DNA from: Nocardioides coralli
GTDB taxonomy: Bacteria; Actinomycetota; Actinomycetes; Propionibacteriales; Nocardioidaceae
DNA length: 64,000 nucleotides
Assembly (NCBI RefSeq): GCF_019880385.1
Contig: NZ_CP082273.1
Location: forward strand, 1,488,001-1,552,000
Direction: 5' to 3'
Positions 43,288 to 53,576 of this stretch are shown piece after piece (the first letter of the stretch is position 1; every line of letters starts with the position of its first letter). The translations under genes and the position numbers were made by a program. The notes beneath the pieces are model-generated. The model made no database searches. It saw nothing but the letters and a program-made list of their open reading frames with translations, and was not told the DNA's origin.

Positions 43288-43896
43288 GTGACCACCCCGA
43301 CCGTCGGCGTCTTCGCCCTCCAGGGCGACGTCCGCGAGCACCTCCGGGTGCTCGAGTCGCTGGGCGTGCACGCCGTCGGCGTACGCCGGAGCAGCGAGCT
43401 CGACGCGTGCGACGCCCTGGTGCTGCCCGGCGGTGAGTCGACCACGATGGCCAAGCTGGCGCGCACCTTCGACCTCTTCGAACCGATCCGCCGCCGGATC
43501 GCCACGGGGATGCCGGTGCTCGGGACGTGCGCCGGCATGATCCTGCTGGGCGACCGGATCGCGGACGGCGCCCCGGGGCAGGAGACCTTCGGTGGCCTCG
43601 ACGCGACCGTCCGGCGCAACGCCTTCGGGCGCCAGGTCGACTCCTTCGAGGGCGACCTGCGGTTCGCCGGGATGGCCGACCCGGTCCACGCCGTCTTCAT
43701 CCGCGCCCCCTGGGTGGAGGATCCGGGACCGTCGGTCGAGGTACTGGCGCGCGTGGCCGAGGGACCCGCCGCGGGTAGGATCGTCGCGGTCCGGCAGGGC
43801 AGCGTTCTGGCGACGTCCTTCCACCCCGAGTGGGGCGGGGACGACCGGGTGCACCGGCTGCTCGTGGACCAGATCCGAGACTCGACGCAGGAGTAG
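43288..43896 (+). CDS. pdxT: Pyridoxal 5'-phosphate synthase glutaminase subunit PdxT
   Basis: Glutamine amidotransferase that feeds ammonia to PdxS. 202 residues with [18 protein letters not shown], the catalytic cysteine in GTCAGM and the His/Glu pair in SFHPE. GTG start; own leaderless promoter, consistent with its separation from pdxS. Confidence 0.96.
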   Translation: MTTPTVGVFALQGDVREHLRVLESLGVHAVGVRRSSELDACDALVLPGGESTTMAKLARTFDLFEPIRRRIATGMPVLGTCAGMILLGDRIADGAPGQETFGGLDATVRRNAFGRQVDSFEGDLRFAGMADPVHAVFIRAPWVEDPGPSVEVLARVAEGPAAGRIVAVRQGSVLATSFHPEWGGDDRVHRLLVDQIRDSTQE

Positions 43897-43907
43897 ATGG
43901 GAAGCGC

Positions 43908-44672
43908 ATGTCCGGCCACTCCAAATGGGCGACCACCAAGCACAAGAAGGCCGCCATCGACGCCAAGCGCGGCAAGCTCTTCGCCAAGCTGATCAAGAAC
44001 GTCGAGGTCGCGGCGCGGATGGGCGGCGGCGACCCGGCCGGCAACCCGACCCTCTACGACGCCATCCAGAAGGCCAAGAAGTCCTCGGTCCCCAACGACA
44101 ACATCGACCGCGCCGTCAAGCGTGGCTCAGGTGCCGAGGCGGGGGGCGCCGACTACCAGACGATCATGTACGAGGGCTACGGGCCCTCGGGCGTCGCGAT
44201 GCTCATCGAGTGCCTCACCGACAACCGCAACCGGGCAGCCATGGAGGTCCGCACCGCCATGACCCGCAACGGGGGGTCGCTGGCCGACCCGGGCTCGGTG
44301 TCGTTCCTCTTCAACCGCAAGGGCGTCGTCGTGGTGCCGCGCGACCAGGAAGGCCGCACCGTCACCGAGGACGACGTCCTCGAGGCCGCGCTCGACGCCG
44401 GTGCCGAGGAGGTCGAGGTCGAGGGGGAGCAGTACGTCGTCACCTCCGAGGCCGGCGACCTGGTCGGCGTCCGCACCGCCCTGCAGGCGGCCGGCCTCGA
44501 CTACGACTCGGCGGAGGCGGAGTTCGTGCCCGACCTCAAGGTGCAGCTCGACAAGGAGGCCGCGGCGAAGGTGTTCCGCCTCATCGACGTGCTCGACGAC
44601 CTCGACGACGTGCAGAACATCTTCGCCAACTTCGACGTCTCCGACGAGGTGATGGCCGAGCTCGACGCCTGA
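43908..44672 (+). CDS. yebC: YebC/PmpR-family regulator or translation factor
   Basis: 254 residues. [15 protein letters not shown] start, [15 protein letters not shown] and [10 protein letters not shown] are family signatures. YebC proteins act as DNA-binding regulators and, in more recent work, in relief of ribosome stalling. Lies between pdxT and ruvC as in many Actinobacteria. Confidence 0.95.
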   Translation: MSGHSKWATTKHKKAAIDAKRGKLFAKLIKNVEVAARMGGGDPAGNPTLYDAIQKAKKSSVPNDNIDRAVKRGSGAEAGGADYQTIMYEGYGPSGVAMLIECLTDNRNRAAMEVRTAMTRNGGSLADPGSVSFLFNRKGVVVVPRDQEGRTVTEDDVLEAALDAGAEEVEVEGEQYVVTSEAGDLVGVRTALQAAGLDYDSAEAEFVPDLKVQLDKEAAAKVFRLIDVLDDLDDVQNIFANFDVSDEVMAELDA

Positions 44673-44702
44673 GGCGCCGAGCCCGGCCAGCGGGATCAGC
44701 CG

Positions 44703-46739
44703 CTACTGCTCGTAGACCACCACGACCGACGGTCGCGGGTAGCCGTTGCGGTCGGGCCACGTGCTCGACTGGTTCTCGAAGGTGGCGCCGTTGGTCTCCC
44801 CGGGGTGCTGCGGAGCGATGAACACCGAGCGCTGGTCGTCGGTGATGAACGGGCCGCACGCCTCCGCGCCGTACGGCACGGTGAGGAACTGCTGCACGTG
44901 GCCACGGTGGGGTCCCTCCGTCGGCACCCGGAACAGTCCGTCGTTGGAGCCCAGGGCGTTGCCGTCCGTGGAGATCCACAGGTTGCCCGCCGCGTCGAAG
45001 GCGACGTTGTCGGGGCAGCTGATCGGGCTGACGCGATCCTTCGGGAAGCCGGCGAAGTAGGTCTCCGGGGCCCGGGGGTCACCGCACACGAGCATCAGCC
45101 GCCAGAAGAAGTTCCGGCTGGCGTGGTTCCCGTTGGCGGGCTCCATCTCGAGGACGTAGCCGTTGCGGTTGCCGTTCTGCACGACCAGCGGTGCGCCCAG
45201 CGAGGCTCGGGTGCGCGACTGCCACAGCGGGTTCGCCTCGTCGGTCTCGGCCTCGGTGTCGCGCTGGGAGTTGTTGGTGAGCGCGCAGTAGACGTTGCCG
45301 TTGACGGGGTTGACCTCGATGTCCTCGGGCCGGTCCATCTTGGTCGGCGACACCGTGTCGGCCGCCAGACGGGTGTCAAGCAGCACCTCCGCGACGGACA
45401 TGCCCTCGACGAAGGACTCGGTGTCGCTCGTGAGCGGGATCCACGTGCCCGAGCCGTCGAACTGCTCGTCCTCGCGACCGTCGCCGCGGAACCGCGCCAC
45501 GTACAGCGTCCCGGTGGTGAGCAGCCGCATGTTGCGCCGCCGTGCCCGCGCGTCCCGGCCACGGTCGATGGTCCCGGCGGAGACGAACTTGTAGATGTAG
45601 TCGAACCGCTCGTCGTCGCCCATGTAGGCCACGACCTGGCCGTTGTCGGCGACCGTCACGTTGGCACCCTCGTGCTTGAAGCGCCCGAGCATCGTGTGCT
45701 TGCGCGGTGTCGAGTCGGGGTCGAACGGGTCGACCTCCACGATCCAGCCGAAGCGGAACGGCTCGTGCGGCTCCCGGCTCAGGTCGAAGCGGTCGTCGAC
45801 GGTGTCCCAGCGCCGCGCGGAGACGCCGCTGACGCCGTACCGGTCGTAGGAGGCGGTGTAGCGCGGGTCGCGGGCGCCCGAGGCGTGGAAGTACTGGTTG
45901 AAGTTCTCCTCACCGGAGAGCACCGTGCCCCACGGGGTGAGCCCACCGGCACAGTTGTTGAGCGTCCCCTTCACCATCCGGCCGGTGGGGTCGGCCGAGG
46001 TCTGGAGCCGCTCGTGGCCCGCGGCGGGGCCGACCAGCCGGAAGTCGGACTGGGTGTGCAGGCGCCGGTTGAGGGGGGACCGGCCCGGGACCCGGCGTAC
46101 CCACGAGCCACGCTTCCTGCCGCGGCGCAGCTCGACGACCGACATGCCGTGCGAGGCCATCGCGACCCGCTTCACGAGCTCGGAATCGGTCCCGGTGGGG
46201 AACATGAGGTTCTCGTCGGTGTACTCGTGGTTGGCCACGAGGACGGCGCCGTTCTTCCTGGTGGGGTGCGGCAGCACGCCGACGTAGTCGTTGTTGTAGC
46301 CGAACTGCTGGGTCGCCGCCTCCGGCGTCTGGTTCCGGACGTCGAAAGCCGGGGCGCCCCGGAGCACCTTGTCGCCCCACCGGATGACGACGTCGGCCTC
46401 GAAGCCGCGCGGCACCGTGACGTCGTCGAAGTCGTTGGGCTCCACCGGGCGGAAGCGCCAGGTGCCGGCGGTGCTGCCGGCCACGGCGGCCGCCGCCAGG
46501 GGAGTGCCCGTGGCCACGCCGGCGACGGTGAGGGCTCCCGCGCCGGCGCCCACCTTGAGGAACGAGCGCCGGGCCAGCGCCTGCTCGGCGATGGTGCGGA
46601 ACTCGGGGTTGTCGCTGGTGTTGGGCACCGGCTGGTCGCAGGCGTTGCCGCAGCGGTACAGGCAGGTGAGGTGGCTGCGCGACCCGTGCCGGTTCTCCGT
46701 GATCAGCGGCAGGAGCGGACGAGGGGGGGTGACGGTCAT
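44703..46739 (-). CDS. PhoX-family (DUF839) phosphatase-like protein, Tat-exported
   Basis: 678 residues. The Tat motif RRSFLK is at 57–62, followed by a hydrophobic segment, so export is by the Tat route. The mature part has the beta-propeller-like DUF839 features NNDYVG, NHEY.., GTLNNCAGG.TPWGT.LSGEEN and DRPEDIEVNP, the iron/calcium-binding layout of PhoX alkaline phosphatases. A cysteine cluster (C26, C30, C34) precedes the Tat motif. GGAGGT lies before the ATG. It interrupts the yebC–ruvC neighbourhood on the opposite strand. Confidence 0.9.
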   Translation of the reverse strand: MTVTPPRPLLPLITENRHGSRSHLTCLYRCGNACDQPVPNTSDNPEFRTIAEQALARRSFLKVGAGAGALTVAGVATGTPLAAAAVAGSTAGTWRFRPVEPNDFDDVTVPRGFEADVVIRWGDKVLRGAPAFDVRNQTPEAATQQFGYNNDYVGVLPHPTRKNGAVLVANHEYTDENLMFPTGTDSELVKRVAMASHGMSVVELRRGRKRGSWVRRVPGRSPLNRRLHTQSDFRLVGPAAGHERLQTSADPTGRMVKGTLNNCAGGLTPWGTVLSGEENFNQYFHASGARDPRYTASYDRYGVSGVSARRWDTVDDRFDLSREPHEPFRFGWIVEVDPFDPDSTPRKHTMLGRFKHEGANVTVADNGQVVAYMGDDERFDYIYKFVSAGTIDRGRDARARRRNMRLLTTGTLYVARFRGDGREDEQFDGSGTWIPLTSDTESFVEGMSVAEVLLDTRLAADTVSPTKMDRPEDIEVNPVNGNVYCALTNNSQRDTEAETDEANPLWQSRTRASLGAPLVVQNGNRNGYVLEMEPANGNHASRNFFWRLMLVCGDPRAPETYFAGFPKDRVSPISCPDNVAFDAAGNLWISTDGNALGSNDGLFRVPTEGPHRGHVQQFLTVPYGAEACGPFITDDQRSVFIAPQHPGETNGATFENQSSTWPDRNGYPRPSVVVVYEQ

Positions 46740-46883
46740 CGGACCTCCGAGTGAGCAGTGCTACGTAGGGGCATCGAAGCCTGCTCGGGGGCGTTCCCGG
46801 CGTCCCGTGGGTGAACGGGAGGTGAAGGACGCCCGGGCGCTCGTCGTCCGCGTGTCGTGCCCGGGCGCGGCGGCGAGGACGTC

Positions 46884-46889
46884 TAGCGT
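46884..46889 (+). promoter_or_regulatory. Possible -10 of ruvC operon
   Basis: TAGCGT, just before the LexA-type palindrome and about 40 bases before the ruvC start, giving a leadered transcript. Confidence 0.4.
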
Positions 46890-46894
46890 GGTTG

Positions 46895-46908
46895 CGAACA
46901 GGTGTTCG
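46895..46908. promoter_or_regulatory. LexA/SOS box upstream of ruvCAB
   Basis: CGAAC-AGGT-GTTCG, matching the actinobacterial/Gram-positive SOS core CGAAC(N4)GTTCG, 20 bases before the ruvC start. Implies DNA-damage induction of the Holliday-junction genes. Confidence 0.75.
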
Positions 46909-46928
46909 GACGACGACGGGAGTGACGC

Positions 46929-47471
46929 GTGCGCGTGCTCGGGATCGACCCCGGTCTCACCCGCTGTGGCATGGGCGTGGTCGAGGGCTCGGTGGGCCGG
47001 CCGTTGCGGCTGGTCGACGTCAACGTGCTGCGCACCAGCGCCGGGCTGCCCGTCGCCGAGCGGCTGGTGACCATCGAGCGCGGCATCGACGCCTGGCTCG
47101 ACGACCACGCCCCCGACGCGGTGGCGGTGGAGCGGGTCTTCGCCCGGTCCGACTCCAGCACGATCATGGGCACCGCACAGGCCAGTGGGATCGCCCTGGT
47201 CGCGGCCGCTCGGCGCGGCCTTCCCGTGGCGACCTACACCCCCAGCGAGGTGAAGGCCGCGGTCTCGGGCAGCGGTCGGGCCGGGAAGGCGCAGGTGGGT
47301 GCCATGGTGACCCGCATCCTGCGGCTCGACGCCCCGCCGAAGCCGGCCGACGCGGCCGACGCGCTCGCGCTCGCCGTCACCCACGTGTGGCGAGGTGGCG
47401 CCCAGGCCCGGATCGAGGCTGCCCTCGTGGCACGCTCCGGCCAGGCACGACCACCGAAGGGAGTCGCATGA
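46929..47471 (+). CDS. ruvC: Holliday junction resolvase RuvC
   Basis: Endonuclease that cuts Holliday junctions in homologous recombination. 180 residues; [13 protein letters not shown] carries the first catalytic Asp, VERVF the Glu, and DAADALALA the C-terminal Asp residues. GTG start. ruvA follows with an ATGA overlap. Confidence 0.96.
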   Translation: MRVLGIDPGLTRCGMGVVEGSVGRPLRLVDVNVLRTSAGLPVAERLVTIERGIDAWLDDHAPDAVAVERVFARSDSSTIMGTAQASGIALVAAARRGLPVATYTPSEVKAAVSGSGRAGKAQVGAMVTRILRLDAPPKPADAADALALAVTHVWRGGAQARIEAALVARSGQARPPKGVA

Positions 47472-48067
47472 TCGCGTTCGTACGGGGCCAGGTGGCTGCC
47501 GTGGGCCTCACGTCCGCGGTCGTCGAGGTCGGGGGCGTCGGGCTCGAGCTCGTGTGCACACCCGGCACGCTCGCCACGCTGCGACCGGGGCAGTCGACCA
47601 CGCTGCCGACCAGCATGGTCGTCCGCGAGGACTCCCTGACGCTGTTCGGCTTCCTCGACGACGACGAGCGCACGACCTTCGAGCTCGTGCAGACTGCCTC
47701 CGGGGTGGGGCCCAAGCTGGCGCAGGCCATGCTGGCGGTCCTCAGCCCCGACGACCTGCGTCGCGCCGTGGCGGGCGAGGACGTGAAGACGCTCACCCGG
47801 GTCCCGGGTATCGGTCAGAAGGGGGCGCAGCGGATCATCCTCGAGCTCAAGGACCGCATCGGCGCCCCCGTCGGGTCGGGTCACGGACCCGCGCCGACGG
47901 CCTCGGGTCCGGACTGGCGCGGCCAGGTCCAGCAGGGACTCGTCGGTCTCGGCTGGTCGGCGAAGGAGGCCGACAAGGCGATCGAGTCCGTGGCCGACCA
48001 GGCAGGTGACGCACCCGACGTGGGCGGCCTCCTCCGGGCCGCCCTGCGGACCCTGAGCAAGGCGTGA
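47468..48067 (+). CDS. ruvA: Holliday junction branch-migration protein RuvA
   Basis: Binds the four-way junction and loads RuvB. 199 residues: N-terminal OB fold (MIAFVRGQV), two helix-hairpin-helix motifs including [12 protein letters not shown], and the C-terminal domain that contacts RuvB after an Ala/Pro/Gly linker. Overlaps ruvC and ruvB by 4 bases. Confidence 0.96.
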   Translation: MIAFVRGQVAAVGLTSAVVEVGGVGLELVCTPGTLATLRPGQSTTLPTSMVVREDSLTLFGFLDDDERTTFELVQTASGVGPKLAQAMLAVLSPDDLRRAVAGEDVKTLTRVPGIGQKGAQRIILELKDRIGAPVGSGHGPAPTASGPDWRGQVQQGLVGLGWSAKEADKAIESVADQAGDAPDVGGLLRAALRTLSKA

Positions 48068-49134
48068 CGGAGCAGCCCGTGGATCACCTGGACGCCGCCG
48101 AGGAGGCCCACCTCCGCTCGCTCACCGCGGCGGAGGCCGACGGCGACGAGCGCGCCGTCGAGGCCGCGCTGCGGCCCCGCACGCTCGACGAGGTGATCGG
48201 CCAGGGGCGGGTGCGGGCCCAGCTGGGTCTCGTCCTCGAGGCCGCACGGCAGCGTGGCCGCGCGCCCGACCACGTCCTGCTCTCCGGCCCTCCCGGACTC
48301 GGCAAGACCACCCTCGCGATGATCATCGCCGCGGAGATGTCAGCGCCGCTGCGGCTCACCAGCGGCCCTGCCATCACCCATGCCGGCGACCTCGCAGCCA
48401 TCCTCTCGGGCATGAACGAGGGCGACGTGCTCTTCGTCGACGAGATCCACCGCATGTCCCGTCCGGCCGAGGAGATGCTCTACCTCGCCATGGAGGACTT
48501 CCGGGTCGACGTGGTGATCGGCAAGGGCCCCGGGGCCACCGCGATCCCGCTGGAGATCCCGCCCTTCACCCTCGTCGGGGCGACGACTCGTGCCGGGCTG
48601 CTGCCGGGGCCCCTGCGTGACCGGTTCGGCTTCACCGGCCACCTGGAGTTCTACGACGCCGAGGAGCTGGAGCTCATCGTGCGGCGGTCCGCCGGGCTGC
48701 TCGACGTCCACTTCACCGACGAGGGCGCCGCCGAGATCGCCTCCCGCTCCCGCGGCACGCCCCGCATCGCCAACCGGCTGCTGCGCCGCGTCCGTGACTA
48801 CGCCCAGGTGCGCGCCGACGGCGTGGTCACCCTCGACGTGGCCGGCAAGGCCCTCGACCTCTACGAGGTGGACGCCTCGGGCCTGGACCGGCTCGACCGT
48901 TCCGTCCTCGACGCGCTGTGCCGACGGTTCGGCGGGGGACCTGTCGGCATCTCCACGCTCGCCGTCGCCGTCGGCGAGGAGCGCGAGACGGTGGAGGAGG
49001 TCGCCGAGCCCTTCCTGGTCCGCAACGGCCTGCTGGCCCGGACGCCGCGGGGCCGGGTCGCCACGGCTGCGGCCTGGCAGCACCTCGGGATGGACGCGCC
49101 GCCGCCCTCCGAACCGACCCTGTTCGAGGACTGA
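48064..49134 (+). CDS. ruvB: Holliday junction helicase RuvB
   Basis: AAA+ motor of branch migration. 356 residues with [16 protein letters not shown] entry, Walker [10 protein letters not shown], Walker B LFVDEIHR, sensor GATTRAG and the C-terminal winged helix (PRGRVAT). GTG start overlapping the ruvA stop. Confidence 0.97.
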   Translation: MTEQPVDHLDAAEEAHLRSLTAAEADGDERAVEAALRPRTLDEVIGQGRVRAQLGLVLEAARQRGRAPDHVLLSGPPGLGKTTLAMIIAAEMSAPLRLTSGPAITHAGDLAAILSGMNEGDVLFVDEIHRMSRPAEEMLYLAMEDFRVDVVIGKGPGATAIPLEIPPFTLVGATTRAGLLPGPLRDRFGFTGHLEFYDAEELELIVRRSAGLLDVHFTDEGAAEIASRSRGTPRIANRLLRRVRDYAQVRADGVVTLDVAGKALDLYEVDASGLDRLDRSVLDALCRRFGGGPVGISTLAVAVGEERETVEEVAEPFLVRNGLLARTPRGRVATAAAWQHLGMDAPPPSEPTLFED

Positions 49135-49214
49135 GGGCCGGTCGTTAGACTCGCCCATCGGTCGGCGAGTCCCGACCACCCCCGAAGTTCACCACTGTCG
49201 AAGAAGGTCGTGTC

Positions 49215-49502
49215 GTGGAGCAGTTCGTCTCCCTGTTGCCCCTGATCGGTATCGCCCTGCTGTTCTGGCTGCTGATCATCCGCCCCGCCTCCCGCCGCCA
49301 GAAGGCGCTCTCCCGGCTCCAAGCCAGCCTCGAGCCCGGCAACCGGGTCATGATGAGCTCCGGCATCTACGGCACCGTCGAGCAGATCGACGACGACCGG
49401 GTGCACCTGCGGGTCGCCGACGGCGTGACGCTGCAAGTGGCGCGCGGCGCGATCAACACCGTCGTGCCCGCCGACTCGACCGGGACGGTCGACCCGCAGT
49501 GA
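49215..49502 (+). CDS. yajC: Preprotein translocase accessory subunit YajC
   Basis: 95 residues: one N-terminal helix (LLPLIGIALLFWLLIIRP), then SRRQKALSRLQASLEPGNRVMMSSGIYGTV, the YajC signature. GTG start; TAGACT at 49146–49151 is a plausible -10. In most Actinobacteria secD and secF follow; here apt overlaps directly. Confidence 0.92.
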   Translation: MEQFVSLLPLIGIALLFWLLIIRPASRRQKALSRLQASLEPGNRVMMSSGIYGTVEQIDDDRVHLRVADGVTLQVARGAINTVVPADSTGTVDPQ

Positions 49503-50050
49503 GCGATGCGGTGACCGCGGCGAGCGAGGCGCTCCAGCGGCTCGTGGTCGACGTCCCCGACTTCCCCGAGGCCGGGGTGGTCTTCAAGGACATCAGCAGG
49601 ATGCTGGCCGACCACGACGCCTTCACCGCGGTCATCGAGGCCCTCGCCGCGGCCGGTCGCGACGAGGCCGGCGCCGTCGTGGTCGACAAGGTCGTGGGCA
49701 TGGAGGCCCGCGGCTTCATCCTCGCCGCACCAGTCGCCCTCGCGCTGGGGTGCGGCTTCGTGCCGGTGCGCAAGGCCGGCAAGCTGCCCCGCGAGACCCA
49801 CGCCGTGTCCTACTCCCTCGAGTACGGCGAGGCCACGCTCGAGCTCCACACCGACGCCATCGCGCCGGGGGAGCGGGTGCTGCTGGTCGACGACGTGCTG
49901 GCCACGGGCGGCACCGTCGGGGCCACCACCGAGCTGGTCGGGCTGTGCGGCGGTACCAACCACGCCGTGGCGGTCCTCATCGAGATCGGCTTCCTCGACG
50001 GCCGCGCCGCCGCCGGCGACGTACCCGTCCACAGCCTGATGACGGTCTGA
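49499..50050 (+). CDS. apt: Adenine phosphoribosyltransferase
   Basis: Purine salvage enzyme converting adenine and PRPP to AMP. 183 residues with DFPEAGVVFKDIS, ARGFI and the PRPP motif VLLVDDVLATGGT. GTG 49499 overlaps the yajC stop by 4 bases; longer frame readings inside ruvB are rejected. Confidence 0.95.
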   Translation: MSDAVTAASEALQRLVVDVPDFPEAGVVFKDISRMLADHDAFTAVIEALAAAGRDEAGAVVVDKVVGMEARGFILAAPVALALGCGFVPVRKAGKLPRETHAVSYSLEYGEATLELHTDAIAPGERVLLVDDVLATGGTVGATTELVGLCGGTNHAVAVLIEIGFLDGRAAAGDVPVHSLMTV

Positions 50051-50067
50051 GCGGGCGACCCCGCCCG

Positions 50068-50073
50068 TAGACT
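50068..50073 (+). promoter_or_regulatory. -10 of rel (leaderless)
   Basis: TAGACT, ending 6 bases before ATG 50080. Confidence 0.55.
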
Positions 50074-50079
50074 GGCGAC

Positions 50080-52365
50080 ATGGCGGAGGAGCAGTCAACG
50101 GCGGCCACCGAGCCGGCTGCGTCTGCCCGCAGCATGCGCGCGCGACTGGCCCGGATGGGCACCCGCAGCCAGCCCGGCAACCCGGTGCTGGAGCCGCTCT
50201 TCCGGGCGGTGCGCGCCAACCACCCCAAGGCGGACCTCGCCCTGCTGGAGCGGGCCTACACCACGGCCGAGCGCCTCCACGCCACCCAGACCCGCAAGAG
50301 CGGGGACCCCTACATCACCCATCCGCTCGCGGTGACGACGATCCTCGCCGACATGGGCATGACCGAGCCGACGCTGGTCGCCGCCCTCCTCCACGACACG
50401 GTCGAGGACACGCCCTACACCCTCGACGACGTCACCCGCGAGTTCGGCGAGGAGGTGGCGCTGCTCGTCGACGGCGTCACCAAGCTCGACAAGGTCAAGT
50501 ACGGCGACTCGGCGCAGGCTGAGACGATCCGCAAGATGATCGTCGCGATGTCGCGCGACATCCGGGTGCTGGTGATCAAGCTCGCCGACCGGCTCCACAA
50601 CATGCGCACCCTGCGCTACGTCAAGCGCGAGTCGCAGGAGCGCACCGCGCGCGAGACCCTCGACATCTACGCCCCGCTCGCACACCGGCTGGGCATGAAC
50701 ACCATCAAGTGGGAGCTGGAGGACCTCGCCTTCGCGACGCTCCACCCCAAGATCTACGACGAGATCGTGCGGCTGGTCGCCGAGCGCGCGCCCTCGCGCG
50801 GCCACTTCCTCGGTCAGGTGATCGCCCAGGTCGAGAAGGACCTCAAAGACGCCAAGATCACCGCCAAGGTCAGCGGGCGGCCCAAGCACTACTACTCGAT
50901 CTACCAGAAGATGATCGTCGGGGGCCGCGAGTTCTCCGACATCTACGACCTCGTGGGCGTCCGGATCCTCGTCGAGAACGACCGCGACTGCTACTCCGCC
51001 CTCGGCATCCTGCACTCCCGCTGGAACCCGGTGCTCGGCCGGTTCAAGGACTACGTGGCGATGCCGAAGTTCAACATGTACCAGTCGCTGCACACGACCG
51101 TGATCGGCCCGCAGGGCAAGCCGGTGGAGCTGCAGATCCGCACCTTCGCGATGCACCGCCGGGCGGAGTACGGCGTCGCGGCGCACTGGAAGTACAAGGA
51201 GGACTCGCGCAGCGGGGTCGACACCGAGCGTCCGGGCGACCTCGACGACATGACGTGGATGCGCCAGCTGCTCGACTGGCAGAGCGACGTCGAGGACCCC
51301 GGCGAGTTCCTGGAGTCGCTGCGCTTCGAGATCAACCGCGCCGAGGTCTACGTCTTCACCCCGCGCGGGGACGTGATCGCCCTGCCGGCCGGTGCGACAC
51401 CCGTCGACTTCGCCTACGCCGTCCACACCGAGGTCGGTCACCGCACCATCGGCGCCCGCGTCAACGGTCGTCTCGTGCCGCTGGAGTCGACGCTCGACAA
51501 CAGCGACGTGGTGGAGATCTTCACCTCCAAGTCGCCCACCGCAGGACCCTCCCGCGACTGGCTGGCGTTCGTGAAGTCGCCGCGAGCCCGTTCCAAGATC
51601 CGGCAGTGGTTCACCAAGGAGCGGCGCGACACCGCCATCGAGGAGGGCAAGGACCAGATCGCCCGCCTGATGCGCAAGGAGGGGCTGCCGCTCCAGCGGC
51701 TGCTCTCCCACGAGGCGCTGACGTTGGTGGCCCAGCACTTCAAGCTCGCCGACGTCACGGCCCTCTACGCCGCGGTCGGGGAGAACAACCTGAGTGCGCA
51801 GGCCGTCGTCCGCCGGGTGATCGACCTCCACGGCGGCGACGCAGGGGCCGAGGAAGACCTGTCGGAGGCCGTGCGCATCACCAGCCGCGCGCGCTCGCGC
51901 TCCTCGACGGCCGCCGGCGACACCGGCGTCATCGTCAAGGGCGCACCCGACGTGTGGGTCAAGCTCGCCCGCTGCTGCACCCCGGTTCCGCCCGACGACA
52001 TCCTGGGCTTCGTCACCAAGGGCGGCGGCGTGTCGGTCCACCGCAAGGACTGCACCAACGCCTCCAGCCTGCTCGGGCAGCCCGAGCGGCTGCAGGACGT
52101 CGAGTGGGCCCCGACCGGCCAGTCGATGTTCCTCGTCAACATCCAGGTCGAGGCACTCGACCGGGCCCGGCTGCTGTCCGACATCACGATGGCGCTCTCC
52201 GACGCCCACGTGAACATCCTCAGCGCCCAGCTGACGACCTCCCGCGACCGGGTCGCCAAGAGCCGGTTCAGCTTCGAGATGGCGGAGTCGAAGCACCTCG
52301 ACAGCGTGCTGCGGGCCGTGCGTGCGGTCCCGGGGGTCTTCGACGCCTACCGGGTCACCTCCTAG
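50080..52365 (+). CDS. relA: Bifunctional (p)ppGpp synthetase/hydrolase Rel
   Basis: Central stringent-response enzyme, 761 residues. N-terminal HD hydrolase domain (HDTVEDT), synthetase domain whose RFKD loop is the RXKD type of bifunctional Rel proteins, then TGS domain, zinc-finger-like CC..C region (LARCCTPVP) and C-terminal ACT domain. The full domain set argues for ribosome-regulated activity. Own promoter; alcohol dehydrogenase-like gene follows after 5 bases. Confidence 0.97.
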   Translation: MAEEQSTAATEPAASARSMRARLARMGTRSQPGNPVLEPLFRAVRANHPKADLALLERAYTTAERLHATQTRKSGDPYITHPLAVTTILADMGMTEPTLVAALLHDTVEDTPYTLDDVTREFGEEVALLVDGVTKLDKVKYGDSAQAETIRKMIVAMSRDIRVLVIKLADRLHNMRTLRYVKRESQERTARETLDIYAPLAHRLGMNTIKWELEDLAFATLHPKIYDEIVRLVAERAPSRGHFLGQVIAQVEKDLKDAKITAKVSGRPKHYYSIYQKMIVGGREFSDIYDLVGVRILVENDRDCYSALGILHSRWNPVLGRFKDYVAMPKFNMYQSLHTTVIGPQGKPVELQIRTFAMHRRAEYGVAAHWKYKEDSRSGVDTERPGDLDDMTWMRQLLDWQSDVEDPGEFLESLRFEINRAEVYVFTPRGDVIALPAGATPVDFAYAVHTEVGHRTIGARVNGRLVPLESTLDNSDVVEIFTSKSPTAGPSRDWLAFVKSPRARSKIRQWFTKERRDTAIEEGKDQIARLMRKEGLPLQRLLSHEALTLVAQHFKLADVTALYAAVGENNLSAQAVVRRVIDLHGGDAGAEEDLSEAVRITSRARSRSSTAAGDTGVIVKGAPDVWVKLARCCTPVPPDDILGFVTKGGGVSVHRKDCTNASSLLGQPERLQDVEWAPTGQSMFLVNIQVEALDRARLLSDITMALSDAHVNILSAQLTTSRDRVAKSRFSFEMAESKHLDSVLRAVRAVPGVFDAYRVTS

Positions 52366-52370
52366 TCGCC

Positions 52371-53450
52371 GTGGCGACCCCCGACGATCCGCTTTCCGGG
52401 CCGCTCCCCGACACGATGCGCGCGGTCGTGCTCACGGCCCACGGCGGACCGGAGGTGCTCGAGGTGCGCGACGTCCCGCGGCCGGTACCGGGTCCGGGCG
52501 AGGTCCTCGTCAGGGTCGGGGCGGCGGCGCTCAACAACACCGACGTGTGGACCCGCGAGGGTGACTACGGGCGGCCGGGCCCTCCGGCGGGGTGGCGGGG
52601 TCCGATCGCGTTCCCGCGGATCCAGGGTGGCGACGTCGCCGGCACGGTCGTCGCTCACGGGGAGGGTGTCGGGCCGGAGCTGGTCGGGTCACGGGTGCTG
52701 CTCGACCCGGCCGTCTACGACTCCGAGCGTCCTGACGCCCTGCCGGTCGACATCCTCGGGAGCGAGCGCGACGGCGGCTACGCCGAGTACGTCGTGGTGC
52801 CGGCCGTTCGTGCCCACGCGGTCGGCGACTCCCCGCTCACCGACGCCGAGCTCGCCTCCCTGCCGATCGCCTACGGCACGGCCCTCGGCATGGTCGAGCG
52901 GGGAGGGGTCGCGGCCGGGCACACCGTGGTGGTGACCGGCGCCTCGGGCGGGGTGGGGCTCGCGGCCGTCCAGCTGGCGACGTACCGCGGCGCCAGTGTG
53001 GTCGCCGTCAGCAGCACCGGGAAGATCGACGCCGTGCGATCGGCGGGCGCCGACCACGTCGTCGACCGCCGGGCCGGCGACGTCGTCGAGGCGGTCCGCG
53101 CGGTGGCACCGCACGGGGTGGACGCGGTGATCGACGTGGTCGCGGGTCCCACGCTCGTCGCCGGGCTGGACCTGCTGCGGGACGGTGGCCGCTGGGTGGT
53201 GGCCGGTGCCCTCGACGGGCACACGGTGCCGCTCGACGTCCGCAGCCTCTACCTGCGCAACCTCGTCCTCGTGGGGTCCACGATGCACACCCCGGCCCTG
53301 TTCGAGCAGCTCGTGGAGATCGCCCGGGCGGGAGCCGTCCGGCCGGTCGTGGCCGCGACGTACGCCCTGGCGGAGGCGGCCCGGGCGCAGGTCGAGCTGG
53401 CCGAGCGGCGCCACGTCGGCAAGCTCGTGCTGGAGCCGCACCAGCGCTGA
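52371..53450 (+). CDS. Zinc-type alcohol dehydrogenase / quinone oxidoreductase family protein
   Basis: MDR-family NADPH oxidoreductase of 359 residues. GroES-like N-terminal domain (AALNNTDVWTREG), Rossmann motif GASGGVGLAA, then the family C-terminal part. The catalytic zinc cysteine is absent in the N-terminal domain, which favours the quinone-oxidoreductase (zinc-free) group. GTG 52371 gives a short extra N-terminus; ATG 52416 (MRAVVLTAHG) is the alternative. Confidence 0.88.
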   Translation: MATPDDPLSGPLPDTMRAVVLTAHGGPEVLEVRDVPRPVPGPGEVLVRVGAAALNNTDVWTREGDYGRPGPPAGWRGPIAFPRIQGGDVAGTVVAHGEGVGPELVGSRVLLDPAVYDSERPDALPVDILGSERDGGYAEYVVVPAVRAHAVGDSPLTDAELASLPIAYGTALGMVERGGVAAGHTVVVTGASGGVGLAAVQLATYRGASVVAVSSTGKIDAVRSAGADHVVDRRAGDVVEAVRAVAPHGVDAVIDVVAGPTLVAGLDLLRDGGRWVVAGALDGHTVPLDVRSLYLRNLVLVGSTMHTPALFEQLVEIARAGAVRPVVAATYALAEAARAQVELAERRHVGKLVLEPHQR

Positions 53451-53576
53451 GCACTAGTCCGATCGTCCAGACCTGAGGCGCATGAGGACTACACCGGCGT
53501 GGTTTGGCGGCTCGGACCCCCCGAGGCTCCCTAGGTTCTCCTCGTCCACGAACCACGACCTTGGGAGCACACCCGC

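Noticed and set aside
49503..49510. Remnants of secD/secF between yajC and apt
   Set aside because: The two genes overlap directly; there is no room and no leftover sequence.
50095..52296. 733-codon minus-strand frame over rel
   Set aside because: Antisense shadow with Val/Asp/Gly/His bias and no domain.
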